DNA from: Pictodentalium vernedei
Taxonomy: Eukaryota; Mollusca; Scaphopoda; Dentaliida; Dentaliidae
Length of the DNA stretch: 64,000 nucleotides
Assembly: GCA_031216915.1 (NCBI GenBank)
Contig: CM062296.1
Span: 794,153,823 to 794,217,822 of the forward strand
Reading direction: 5' to 3'
The notes beneath the pieces are model-generated. The model saw only the letters and a list, made by a program, of their open reading frames with translations. It had not been told where the DNA came from and searched no databases. The position numbers were made by a program, and so were the translations under genes. Shown here piece by piece: positions 1 through 10,179 of the stretch (its first letter is position 1; every line of letters starts with the position of its first letter).

Positions 1-614
1 GTGGTCAGTAGATCACAAGTTACTTTTTTGTCAGTAATTACCGGCATTGTTTCATCATGAATCGTTTCAGCACCATACTTGTCGAGAGAACATTTTTCCA
101 ATAAAAACATTCGTGACAGGTATATGTAATTAGCGCCATTAAATACTGCATATTTTCATCATTGTGTTGTCTTTCATTTGTCAATAGACCATTTTTTCGG
201 CAAACAACCACTGTTGTCCACCTGAAAGTAATGGCAGTTTCTATTAACACCACTGCGAAAAAAAACAGAGGATGTTTAATTAAGTTACAAGTAAATATAT
301 ACGTATTTATAAGGGAGAGATAGCGAGAATATCACCTGCATGGCGTAAGATATTACGGTAAACCATGTCCACTTAGTCCAAACTTCTTCAAATTATCGGC
401 TTCCAGAGACAATGTTGCGTTGAAGCGGCCAATAGTTTTATTTCCGACGGACAACACAAATTTCCCACAGACAGGGTCACGAGGGCACCCCAACAAGCTT
501 CCGGTCAGCTTTTCGGCAGTGCCTGCTCGATCAGGCCATAATGCGAAGATAGAGGTTATAGTTTTTTACATCAATAGGCTTATCCTCTGTACCCATCCTG
601 AGGACTGATGAATG
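1..614. other. No gene recognised
   Basis: Only short chance frames on either strand; no repeat of this window is recognised here. Confidence 0.5.
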
Positions 615-629
615 AAATCCAGTAAGTAT
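615..629. repeat. Target-site duplication of SINE S1
   Basis: Fifteen bases identical to 1258-1272; they flank S1 with A1 inside it. Confidence 0.85.
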
Positions 630-1257
630 TATTTATTTATTAAGGTTTAACGACACTTTAACAGCCAAGGTCATATCGTGTCGGTGACAGTTTTACGGCT
701 GGGGGAAGACGGAATACCCGGAGAGAACCACCGAGCAACGACGAACAGCTGCCGGCTCTCCAACATCGTAACCCCACATTGCACCACAGGCAGGGTTAGA
801 CTGGCTGAAGACATGCGCGCCATCAACGTGCAGTACGCCTTAGTACACGGTGTCATCGCGCCCCCCAAGTGGACAATCGGGATTGAGTGCCTTGTCCAAG
901 GACACAACGCGAGAGACCGAATCGATCGCTTAGACGGTCACCCATCCAAGGACTAATCGGGATCGACGTTGCTTAACCCTTTACCCAACGTAACGGCCAA
1001 AACCGGCCAGCGCTATTCTCAAAAATCGCCAATTAATTTTCAAAATATTTTCATTTTTTGTCTCAAAAACATAGGTTATGACCCCTCGTTGGAACGAGCT
1101 CGTCGAGCTCGTTCCAACGAGGGGTCATAACCTATGTTTTTGAGACAAAAAATGAAAAAATTTAGTTATTCAAGAATTTTTTTTGCAAGTGTCGTCTGCT
1201 TTTCATGTTAGGTAAAGGGTTAACTTCTGTGATCTGACGCAACGCCACCGCGCCCCC
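630..1257 (-). mobile_element. SINE S1: 5S rRNA head, tail type 2, interrupted by MITE A1
   Basis: Read on the minus strand, the head matches 5S rRNA control-region sequence (GAAGTTAAGCAA and TTAGTCCTTGGATGGGTGACC-like words). The shared body follows (GTGTCCTTGGACAAGGCACT, CCGGGTATTCCG), then a CGACACG...GTCGTTAAACC tail and AATAAATA repeats. A 15-base target duplication, AAATCCAGTAAGTAT, flanks it at 615-629 and 1258-1272. MITE A1 splits the 5S head exactly at its TTAA. Confidence 0.88.
973..1223. mobile_element. piggyBac-like MITE A1
   Basis: TTAA at both ends, terminal CCCTTTACC words, and a long central palindrome around GAGCTCGTCGAGCTC. Inserted in the TTAA of the 5S head of SINE S1. 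Confidence 0.9.
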
Positions 1258-1272
1258 AAATCCAGTAAGTAT

Positions 1273-2074
1273 GCTTAAAAATGCTGTGGAAGATATACAA
1301 ACGCATACGCTACATTCGCCAGATTTTTGACATAATGCACTCCAAGTACCTTTCACTTCTGACACGAAAGCGTTTGTAAAATCCATATCGGTACTTGAAG
1401 TGTTGACTGAGAAGTAAATTGCGTAGGTAAACTTATATTCCTACTCATAATAAGTGTATATTCTTAGATTGTCAGTAACAACATAAGCACATCACTCAAA
1501 ATCACCGGGCTGCCAAACACAACTTCAGTCACATGTAAAATAAACGATCTAGGTTGATTTAAACAGCACTTTTAATAAAAACTAATGGGAATATTATGTC
1601 ACTTCTACTCCAGCCCAGGGCAAAGCCTAATCCGTTAATAAGATGAAATCGGTGCATGTAAATGGATTGTGGTTCTATTGATTTGCTTTATTGTATTGTA
1701 TAAACGTCGATATTTCCCCTACATTTCATTTAGACGATTTATCCGATGGACAAGTAAAATACATTTCATTAGGTATCTATCGCAATTTGGGTTTCATCTC
1801 GAGAACGGAAATTCCCGGTTCAGAAAGCCGGTCCCGATACCTTGGAAATCTATAGCACGGAACCGGAAATCAAGCATGGCACTGTTTGTGTGCTGAACTG
1901 AAGTTTTCTGAATTGAAAAACTACTCCAACGTAACTTTGTAGGTTTTTGTCAGCCCTTCCAAGCCTGAAATGTTTACAGTCCTGATTCCTGACGAACCTT
2001 TTTTCACCAAATCATTGTAGCTCTCAACCAGTTGTGGGGTACCCCCCCCCCCCCCCCAACGCTCTTGAACAGCA
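1273..2074. other. No gene recognised
   Basis: Unassigned A/T-rich sequence. A 16-C run lies at 2042-2057. Confidence 0.5.
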
Positions 2075-2315
2075 AGATCTTCGTCCTCTTCAATTCAAAT
2101 TCGCCTTCATTCTCAGAATCACTAGTATCACTATTCACTACCTCATTCAACATTTCAACATCAACACCCTCTTTACTGCCGTCACCAGTCTCCTCTGCGC
2201 CAAGCAGAGGAGACTGGCGACGGCAGTGAAGATGAGGTTGATGTTGGGGGAGGGGGTATAGGTGATAATACTAGTAATTCTGAAAACGAAGACGAGATTG
2301 AAGCGGGCTTGGGTT
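2075..2315. repeat. Inverted repeat whose arms encode an acidic peptide
   Basis: The centre is a near-perfect palindrome (CCAGTCTCCTCTGC against GCAGAGGAGACTGG, about 2183-2218). The arms continue imperfectly outward, with shared ACTAGTAT words on both sides. The right arm on the plus strand reads AEETGDGSEDEVDV...NSENEDEIEAG, and the left arm on the minus strand reads a similar acidic Ser/Glu/Asp peptide. It looks like an inverted duplication of part of an acidic coding exon, now non-coding. Confidence 0.5.
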
Positions 2316-2711
2316 TCACACTTCTGTTAGGAAAATAACTTTTCTGTTTGGAGATGGCAGATTGCTAAAGAAATATGTTCATTTTTATAAAAATAAATGC
2401 GTCTTGTTACTCTCGTAAATTTGTTGGATATTTTCCGGAAATTTCCCGGTTCCCGGTTCTGAGGGTAATTTCGTTCCTGATCCCTACAGAACAAACAAAG
2501 GTATAAAACCCTAATCGCAATCCGTTATATGCTAAAATCTAGCACAACTGACAAGTTTTTCCTCGATCAAACACATTTTCAGATTGGTCTTCAACAAGCC
2601 CACACTGATCCAAAAAGAGACCTCTTTCTTGACCAGAGCGCACTAGGATCGCGATTTGGTAACAACCCATTTATACCGGTGAAAAGAGATTACCAAGATT
2701 GTTTGTTTTTT

Positions 2712-2800
2712 CTATTGGGGTTTAACGATATTTTCAACAGTCGGAGTCATATCGTGTCGGGCAGTTTTACGGAGGGGGGAACACGGAATATCCGGATAGA
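2712..2800 (-). mobile_element. SINE S9: 3' fragment
   Basis: A truncated minus-strand copy of the S-family 3' end (tail type 2: GGTTTAACGATATTTTCAAC, TCATATCGTGTCGG, CAGTTTTACGG). Head and most of the body are absent. Confidence 0.7.
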
Positions 2801-3317
2801 AGCACATTTACAAACCTTACTGCAACACTGAGCATAATCGTAGCCTTTCGAATTACATACTCTCCAAAGATTTCGCCGGATACGATCTCAGAAAGCGGTA
2901 CACGGAAATATCGAAACCTCCAGACACATCTACAGACACGTTCGCAAAACTCGAATGCAGTTGTGGAATTATGAATAACATAGGTTGGGATCTTTTAAGC
3001 AAAAAGATGGAAAGTCAGAGCTTCTTTCAAGTAGATTTGCACAGGCCACCAGGTGGGTCGTGCGAACATTTAGACATACTGACGTGTGAGTTCAACCTGT
3101 ATTTGTGTCTGCAATAATTAGCAGGCCTTGTTAAAAATAGCCAGCCAGTCCATTCGTTCAGGCGCCTGATTTTTCGAACACCTGTCAAACCACACTCATA
3201 TTGCAATACTGGAATAAGACAGGACACAGCAAGGTTGGAGTACTGGAGACTGGAATCAACGATTCGAGGCGGAGTTGTTTGCCGTATTTCATGTGCGCTA
3301 TGTTTTGAAGGCAAACA

Positions 3318-3952
3318 TTAACCCTTTACCTGGGGGGGGGGGGGGGGGGGCTCCGTGGCTCAGTAGGTAGAGGTGCAGGCTGCAAGCTGAGAGGTCCTCG
3401 GTTCGAATCCCACCTGCGGCAACCGTGTTGTGTCCTTGGGCAGGACACTTCACCCCCATTGCCCACGTGGGGGCACGGTGATGCTGTGTACTAAGGCGTA
3501 CTGCACGTCGATGCTGCACCTGTCTTCAACCAATAATAACCCTGCTTGTGTAGAGTTGGTATGTTGGGGAGCTGACAGTTGCTCGGTGGTTCTCTCCGGG
3601 TACTCCGGCGTCCTCCACCCGTAAAACTGTCACGGTCATGGTTAGCCATTGTGCAGAAATATGTGACCTTAAACACCAATAAATACATAATGAATAAATA
3701 AATAACCCTTTACCTAACATGAAAAGCAGACGACACTTGCAAAAAAAATTCTTGAATAACTATTTTTTTTCATTTTTTGTCTCAAAAACATAGGTTATGA
3801 CCCCTCATTTGAACGAGCTCGGCGAGCTCGTTCCAATGAGGGGTCATAACCTATGTTTTTGAGACAAAAAATGAAAATATAATGAAAATTAGTTGGCGAT
3901 TTTTGAGAATAGCGCTGGCCGGTTTTGGTCGTTACGTTGGGTAAAGGGTTAA
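3318..3952. mobile_element. piggyBac-like MITE A2, interrupted by SINE S2
   Basis: The left TTAA is at 3318-3321 and the right one at 3949-3952. SINE S2 landed 13 bases inside the left end, duplicating TAACCCTTTACCT (3319-3331 and 3703-3715). Arms and GAGCTC centre as in A1. Confidence 0.85.
3332..3702 (+). mobile_element. SINE S2: tRNA head, tail type 1
   Basis: A run of 19 G precedes a tRNA-like head with A box TGGCTCAGTAGG and B box GGTTCGAATCC. The shared body follows, then the tail type 1 end (GCCATTGTGCAGAAATATG, ACACCAATAAATA). Flanked by a 13-base duplication inside A2. Confidence 0.9.
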
Positions 3953-4137
3953 CAATTTTCAGATAGTCAAGAAAATTGTTTCGTAAGTAAGGCCCTTCGC
4001 TGAAAATGAAAATATAATGAAAATTAATTAGCGATTTTTGAGAATGGCGCTGGCCGGTTTTGGCCGTTACGTTGGGTGAAGGGTTAACAATTTTCAGATA
4101 GTCAAGAAAATTGTTTTGCAAGTAAGGCCCTACGCTG
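3867..4137. repeat. 136-bp tandem duplication covering a MITE end and flank
   Basis: 3867-4002 and 4003-4137 are near-identical direct repeats. Each holds the right end of A2 (TTGGGTAAAGGGTTAA) plus about 50 bases of host flank. The duplication happened after A2 inserted. Confidence 0.85.
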
Positions 4138-4415
4138 CTTCAAAATACGATTCGACTAGAAATCGTCCTGTTGATTCGATTGTAATCGTTTTGCCTCACG
4201 TTGATCTGGAAACTATCGAATGGTCGAGATGTTTTTTTTCAAAATTCTGCAAAGTGTCTCCTCCACAACTCGTCTTCTTTCACCCGGTCTCCTGTACAGG
4301 AAATCTGATGGTAGAGGAAGAGTTCAAGGAGGCTCCGCTTCCGAATCTACTATTTTGATTCCATTCTGGAATATTCTGCTTTTTTGATTGACTTGCCCAA
4401 ACAGTCGAGTCGCCG

Positions 4416-4670
4416 TTAACCCTTTACCTAAAATGAAAAGAAGACGACACTTGCAAAGAATATTATTGAATAACTAATTTTCTTTATTTTTGAATCAGAA
4501 CGTAGCTTATGGCCTTCATTGGAACGAGCTCAATGGGCTCGTTCCAATAAGGGTCATAAGCTATGTTTTTGAGGCAGAAAATGAAAAAAAAAAAAACATA
4601 ATTGAATGGCAATTTTTGGGAATAGCGCTGGTCCGTTTTTTCCGTTACGTTGGGTAGAGGGCTAGGTTAA
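4416..4670. mobile_element. piggyBac-like MITE A3
   Basis: Starts TTAACCCTTTACC and has the GAACGAGCTC...GAGCTCGTTCC centre. The right end is degraded (GGGCTAGGTTAA). More diverged than A1 or A5. Confidence 0.8.
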
Positions 4671-5212
4671 ATACAATACTTGAGTGGATAAAGGCAATTC
4701 ATTCTTTGCTCACGTATATGTTACTACCTAAGAAAAGCCTGTATGTAAAATTGTAGCTTTTAAGCCCACTACCGGTCTAAAAATTCATCTGCGGTTAAAG
4801 CGTTTTCAATGGAAATTCCATTAAAGAATTTACATCTATAGTAGGAACAATATCTAACTTGACCATGGACATGACCCAATTTGCAGACTTCGATACATTC
4901 ACACTTCGCCATGTTTCAGTCAAACAAACGACATTTTGCGGTACTATCTACGGCGTGCAATGACTTATTAAGTTTAAAATACCTACAATTAAATATTTAA
5001 AATAAAATTTAAGAATTGTTAATAATAATTTGACTGAAAAAGCAAGGTAAGTTCAATCAACTTTGACGAAGTGTCTAGCTGTCAATCAAGTATTCACGTG
5101 CAACCGGAAGTAATGCCACCGGCGCAGATGCAAACAAAACAAACCCATGTGTTCGCTCGTCTGCTAATCGAAAATATCGTTTCTCCATTTTAAGTGGCAA
5201 AGTCGATTAGCA
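4671..5212. other. No gene recognised
   Basis: Unassigned sequence without splice-framed exons or a repeat shared in the window. Confidence 0.5.
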
Positions 5213-5385
5213 TGGTTTAAATAAAACAAATAGGTACAATAGCTGGTAATCAGAGTTGAAGCACTCGTAGAATAGGGGTTTTAACCACTCGGCAGAGGCT
5301 CGTGGTTAAAACCCTTATCATACTCTTGTTTTAAATCTGATTACTGGCCCTAATACCTATTTATTCCTTTTATTTACAATTGTGC
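5213..5385. repeat. Hairpin element R
   Basis: GGGGTTTTAACCACTCG near 5276 pairs with CTCGTGGTTAAAACCC near 5314. The arms extend imperfectly through GTAATCAGA/TCTGATTAC to AATAGGTA/TACCTATT. No target duplication was identified. Confidence 0.6.
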
Positions 5386-5679
5386 AATATTTACAACATG
5401 GAGAGCTGCCAGATTCGATTCGAAATTCTCTGCCTGATTCGATTCAGAATTTCATTCCATACAAAATATTTGATATTCGCGTGGCTTTATTCGCCAGTGA
5501 CGTCAAATAGTCGTATTTAATTTAGTAACACAGTCTGCAGAAAAAAATTGTACCGGTTTTTATTTTCGTGTTTTGCCTTTTAAAACATAGCCTGTGATAT
5601 CAGTGGAACGAGCTGGAACCAATGCGTAGATTTAAGCTTTGAATTGAAAACACAAAGGATTTTAAACACAAAATGGTTA

Positions 5680-6255
5680 TTGATCCCTGAGATGCAAGGG
5701 AGCAGTGTTCTTTTGGTTCTAAAAATCAAAATTTTGTCAGGGTCGGGGGCTCCCTTGGTACGTTTCCCGGCAACATTTTGGGGCCCAGTCCACCCGACAC
5801 AAGAAGTAATTATTTCTTTACTGTTATGTTTTTCGACAGTCCACATAGACGGCACTTTTGTATCATCATTGTTGCTCATTTGGCAAGCATGGTTAAAACC
5901 AAACGGGGCCCCGAACTGATCGGCCCGACCATAGTTCGGCCCAGTGGAAAAGAATTTTGATTTTTGGAACCGAAAGAACGCTGTTTCCAAGCTTCTGACC
6001 GATCAGTGGCAGACTAGACTGCTGGTATATCGATAAGCCCTCTATGCGGACTGCCAAGGGCAGTCCACATAGAGGGCATTTCGATAAACTGACAGTCTAT
6101 GCAGCTGGATTCATTTCGCCTTTTTGCCAATTTCACGAAATTTCATGCGCCAAAAGGTGTTGGGCTGTGTAAATTTAGGGTGCCCTGGGGGTGCCAATAG
6201 GGGTTGGATCACCGGGACATTGCCCGATGTACCCTACGGCCAGTCCTCATCTGCT
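5680..6255. mobile_element. Rearranged hAT-type element F3
   Basis: Shares long stretches with F1 and F2: GCAGACTAGACTGCTGGTAT, GACAGTCTATGCA, and a degraded terminus near 6235-6255. The segment 5690-5797 matches the opposite terminus in inverted orientation, so this copy is a composite. A small palindrome built on CCTCTATG...CATAGAGG sits at about 6038-6079. A decayed A-like half lies just before it (about 5580-5620). Confidence 0.55.
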
Positions 6256-7083
6256 TTAAGTAACGTTGGGCACATTGGCCGGTTTGTTTGGTGAACAGTT
6301 AAAATAGGCTCACAAGTGTAGAAACTAATCTTCATCTTCAAGTGACCGCCCTTAGTACCACCGTTGCCCTGAGTTCTGTCGCAAGAGTTTCATCCAAAGG
6401 GTATTTCAAGCCTCAAACTCAACATCTGACTTTGCACTTCAGCCGTCTTGCCCTTCGCGTAAACGCCTCGATGTTCAGAATTTGTGTCTTCTTTCAGTGA
6501 TTGATTTTGTGCAGGTGTAATGATGTGAATGAGATCACACAACAAACGTTTCAGCTTGTCAGACGACACTGGCCTTTCCAGCAAACACTTGGACGGTAAC
6601 ATCTTTTTTTCACAGCTCAACTGATCTCTGCGCAAACATTTGAACGATAAAGTATCTGAATTTAGAATCCTTCTCTTAGAATGTTGGCAAATTATCACTA
6701 AATTGTAAATGCTACCACATGCCTTGCGAAATGGAAATTTGAGTATAACACAGAAGAACGATGACGGTGGCATATGCAGACGGTTGATTCGATTAATTCT
6801 CTATAAATATTCACTTGCTTAAAATGAAAGCTTTGTGAGGTAAATGGGTTTTAGAAGCATGAATAAAACAACGTAATATTTCACTTTTGACTCCTCTTAT
6901 GCGATAAGTAAAATTTTCTCACACATTAAAGACAATGTTTACATGAATATATGCCTTTCAGGCAAACCATTGTCAATTACTCTAAAACATTGGGCGGATT
7001 TAAATGTGGGGTTATATGTGCCATTATAGAAAAGCAACATCACGTACTGCAAGACATTATCCCAAAGTTCCATGGTACACCAT
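6256..7083. other. No gene recognised
   Basis: A 127-codon minus-strand frame (6390-6773) is the longest; its composition is mixed and no family or splice context supports it. Confidence 0.4.
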
Positions 7084-7475
7084 AGGGGGGGGGGGGGCGA
7101 TAGCTCAGTGGTAGACTGTTGGACTTCTATGTAAGAAGTCCCGAGTTCGATCCCCGTCCTGGACGACCAGCGTTGTGTCCTTGGGGAAGGCACTTTATCC
7201 AGGTTGCCTACATGGGGGCACGGTGACGCCTTGTACTAAGGTGTACTGCACGTCGATGGTACACATGTCTTCTACCACTGTAACCCTGCTTGAGCGGAGC
7301 TTGAACAGAGTTAGAATGTTGAGGTGCTGACAGCTGACTGATGATCGCCGATGCTCGGTGGTTCTCTCCGGGTACTCCGGCTTCCTCCATCTGTAAAACT
7401 GTCACGGTCACGATTAGCCATTGTGCATAAGTATGTGACCTTAAACACCAATAAATAAACAATAAATAAACAGTG
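7084..7475 (+). mobile_element. SINE S3: different tRNA head, tail type 1
   Basis: Thirteen G precede a head with A box TAGCTCAGTGG and B box AGTTCGATCCC, a different tRNA from S2. Body and tail (ACTGTCACGGTCACG, GCCATTGTGCATAAGTATG) match S2. Ends in AATAAATAAAC repeats. Confidence 0.85.
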
Positions 7476-7505
7476 GTTATTTTGGACTCTTATATCCTTC
7501 AGTAG

Positions 7506-7626
7506 TGTGGGATTGGAAGATCTCACCCGAGAACGGAGATTTTTTACCCTGGCACGAGGCTAGCCTCGTGCCTGGGTCAAATATCTTTTCCAGAGAGTGA
7601 GATTTAATCACGTCCCAACACCACAT
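7506..7626. repeat. Hairpin element Q
   Basis: The centre GGCACGAGGCTAGCCTCGTGCC (7553-7573 region) is a near-perfect palindrome. Imperfect arms run out to GTGTGGGATTGG on the left and the complementary word on the right. Confidence 0.55.
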
Positions 7627-7674
7627 GATGATTTCTCTCCCGCCACACCCTACATCACCTCATCGAAATAAAAA

Positions 7675-8030
7675 GAAGCTCACTGGCTTAGTGGTCGCGG
7701 AGTTGGACTTCAAACCGAAAGGTTCACGGTTCGATCCCCGCCAGGGGAAACCGTGTGGTATCCTTGGGCAAGGCACTTAATCCCGATTGCCCGCGTGGGC
7801 GCATAGTGGCGCTGTGCTCTAAGGCATTCTGTACTTCGACGGTGCACTTGTCTTTAACCAATGCTAACCCCTTCTTGTTGGTGTTAGTACGTTGGGAAGT
7901 CTGACAGTTGCTCGCCGTTACTTGGTGATTTTCTCCGGGTGCTCCGGCTTCCTCCACCTGTAAAACTGTCCGACACGAGGTGTCCATGGTTGTCGAAAAT
8001 GTCGTTAAACCTCAATTAATAAATAAATAA
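7675..8030 (+). mobile_element. SINE S4: tRNA head, tail type 2
   Basis: Head with A box TGGCTTAGTGG and B box GGTTCGATCCC; shared body; tail GTCCGACACGAGG, AATGTCGTTAAACC, then AATAAATAA. Perfect 13-base duplication ATCGAAATAAAAA at 7662-7674 and 8031-8043. Confidence 0.92.
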
Positions 8031-8650
8031 ATCGAAATAAAAATACTGTCCGTGCGATTGAAATTGAATTGAAAATGAATTGCATAGTTGAGAAGAGCAT
8101 CGAAGTGTACCAGCGTTAGCTCACGGCAGCTAGTGGTTAACCTGCTGAAGCAGCTGATCATGACTTTCTGATGATGCGGACGTCACTTTTGAAATTAATG
8201 ATTTTGATGGGAGAAACCACCATGGCGTATTAGGACGCACTTTTATTAAGATTTCTCTGGCGCATTAACGGCCATTTTATTGGTTACAAATTAGCTGCAA
8301 TTGGAGGCTATAACTTTTAAAAATAAATGTCGAGATCTTAAAAAGGGATAACGCCACGTATTGAAGAAAACAAAAGCAAAACACATGCTTATACCCACAC
8401 GTGAGCACTCAATAGAAACTCAGGAATGTTTTAGTGAGGGCGTGGCGGACGCCGGTCTGCCTTGTGTAAATTCATCAGTGTTTACGCTGGCAAGAAATAT
8501 TTTAATGCCAAGTGGAATTTTTGTTCGGTACCAAATTAATTTTTTTTTTTTTGGTGTCAAATGAAACATTTCAGTGCAAAATGGAATCTGATTGTAGATG
8601 AAAACAAACTAACCATGCATCGCCCATTGAATGCAACAAGGAGCTGCACA

Positions 8651-8700
8651 TGTATCTATAATGCCAAAGCATTGCCGATGGCGCCTTGTTACACTCAAAG
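8651..8700. repeat. N-type hairpin fragment
   Basis: AGCATTGCCGATGGCGCCTT followed by GTTACACTC also occurs as the right arm of the complete hairpin at 46189-46250. Only a weak left arm remains here. Confidence 0.45.
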
Positions 8701-8809
8701 TACGATATTTTAATTTAATATAACCTGACTCTTTTAAATATTTTTGTTGCAAAAGAAAACACAAATGATAATAATTTAGAAAATAAAAAAACTAAAACTA
8801 ATAAAAATA

Positions 8810-8820
8810 ATAAAATAAAA

Positions 8821-8872
<52 letters not shown>

Positions 8873-8873
8873 G
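8810..8873. repeat. (AAAT)n microsatellite
   Basis: An uninterrupted TAAA tetranucleotide run within a wider A/T-rich stretch. Confidence 0.95.
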
Positions 8874-8954
8874 TAAAACTCTTTTATTAACGTTTACAAA
8901 ATAATTTCATAATTATTATTTATTCACTCTTTATTCACTCCAAATAAACTAGAA

Positions 8955-9120
8955 GGCAGGGCTGGGGTAATATAATAAGTAATAAGCAATATAATATAAT
9001 ATATTACAATTTAAAAAGTAATATAAAGTAATAAGTAATAGAGATTTTCTTTTATTACAAGTAATATTAATATAATATATTAGTCTGAAAAATAACTGAG
9101 TAATATTTATTATTTTTTGT
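8955..9120. repeat. A/T-rich TAATATAA block, possible hAT terminus
   Basis: Starts GCAGGGCTGGGG and continues as TAAGTAATAAG and TAATATAATATATTA variants. CAGGGCTGGG is a common hAT end type, but no matching opposite end is visible. Confidence 0.3.
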
Positions 9121-10109
9121 GTTCTGAAAGATAGATCAGTGTTGTGTATAGCTGGCAGTAGAAAGGTCATGCTCGACAAACCGTGTTTCAAACACCCAAT
9201 TGGGACGCCACTAGGAATTTGTGAAAAAAAGATTCAGCAAGTTAAAAAGTACATGCGTGCAGTGAACACTCTTTCGAGAGGAACGAATGGCGCCAGACAT
9301 GACCATAAACAATGGTGCGTTTCAGTGCCAACTCCGTACATCATTTGCAACACGCAAACGTCAGATGCGAAACTTGAAGAGGAATGTCAAGTGAAATGTT
9401 AGATATCGATACTCGAGGGAAAAGGGAAAGGCACGTGCAACGAGTGACCCGGGCTTCGTCGCTGGTGCTGAAAGATTGTATGGTTAGGTCGTATACCTTT
9501 CACACTCACACTATGCACTTGAACAAGCAACTCCATTCCCAGTCCCTATAATGGGAGCGCGGTGGCTTAGGGTTGTCAACCAATCACCGTCTTATCGAAT
9601 TAATACACAGATATCTGAAGTTAAGCCTACTTGTCTAATTCTCTTACATAAATGGCTCTAGGGGCGGCTCTTCTAACGTGCGCCGAGGGATTTCCCCCTT
9701 CTAGAAGAGAGGCTTTCCCCAATTTGCCCACTTACCAAAACACAAACGCACACACCCTAACATACAAATGTACCTACAAACACCAATGGAGAACCTGTAT
9801 CTCCTCTGCCCTCTCCTGAACAAAACTCTGACATCGCTACAATAGGGCTTGATGAATGGTGGGCAGAAAAACGCAGTCTGAGCAATTACTTCTTATCAAG
9901 TATCGTCTGCCAAAATAGACAGACGACACTTGACCAGCAGTAACCAACAGGCCATGAGTTTTGATGGTATTTTTTTTAACAATTCAATCAGTTTACTAGT
10001 ATCCTCATTTCGCAGATTTGAGTGGGTTTAAAATAACCCTTTGAAAAATGATGGTACCTTCCATGTCACTTCAATGACATCAACTGGAAGAGTCCATGTT
10101 CGTTATCTT
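9121..10109. other. Unassigned
   Basis: An 87-codon plus frame (9139-9402) is Cys- and Lys-rich but unrecognised. At about 9895-9945 an inverted pair of CAAGTATCGTCTG and CAGACGACACTTG shares the family A subterminal word. Confidence 0.35.
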
Positions 10110-10179
10110 GGGTAGACCAATTCATATTGTCAACGTGCAGCCTAAGCGCTGCACGTTGAAAATATTGATTGGTCTGCCC
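10110..10179. repeat. Hairpin I1 with TAGACCAAT ends
   Basis: GGGTAGACCAAT pairs with ATTGGTCTGCCC, and the inner arm CAACGTGCAGC pairs with GCTGCACGTTG. A related copy is at 24900-24967. Confidence 0.65.

Noticed and set aside
977-1220. CRISPR-like or bacterial terminator structures from the repeated hairpins
   Set aside because: The hairpins are dispersed with TTAA ends, not arrayed with spacers, and the DNA is eukaryotic.
3352-3424. Functional tRNA gene
   Set aside because: A and B boxes are good, but the sequence continues into a SINE body and tail with target duplications, so it is a SINE head.
3795-4121. 108-codon minus-strand frame
   Set aside because: It lies across MITE A2 and its tandem duplication; the repeated residues mirror the DNA repeat.
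5580-5990. 136-codon minus frame
   Set aside because: It overlaps the rearranged hAT-type element F3, which is non-coding in F1 and F2.
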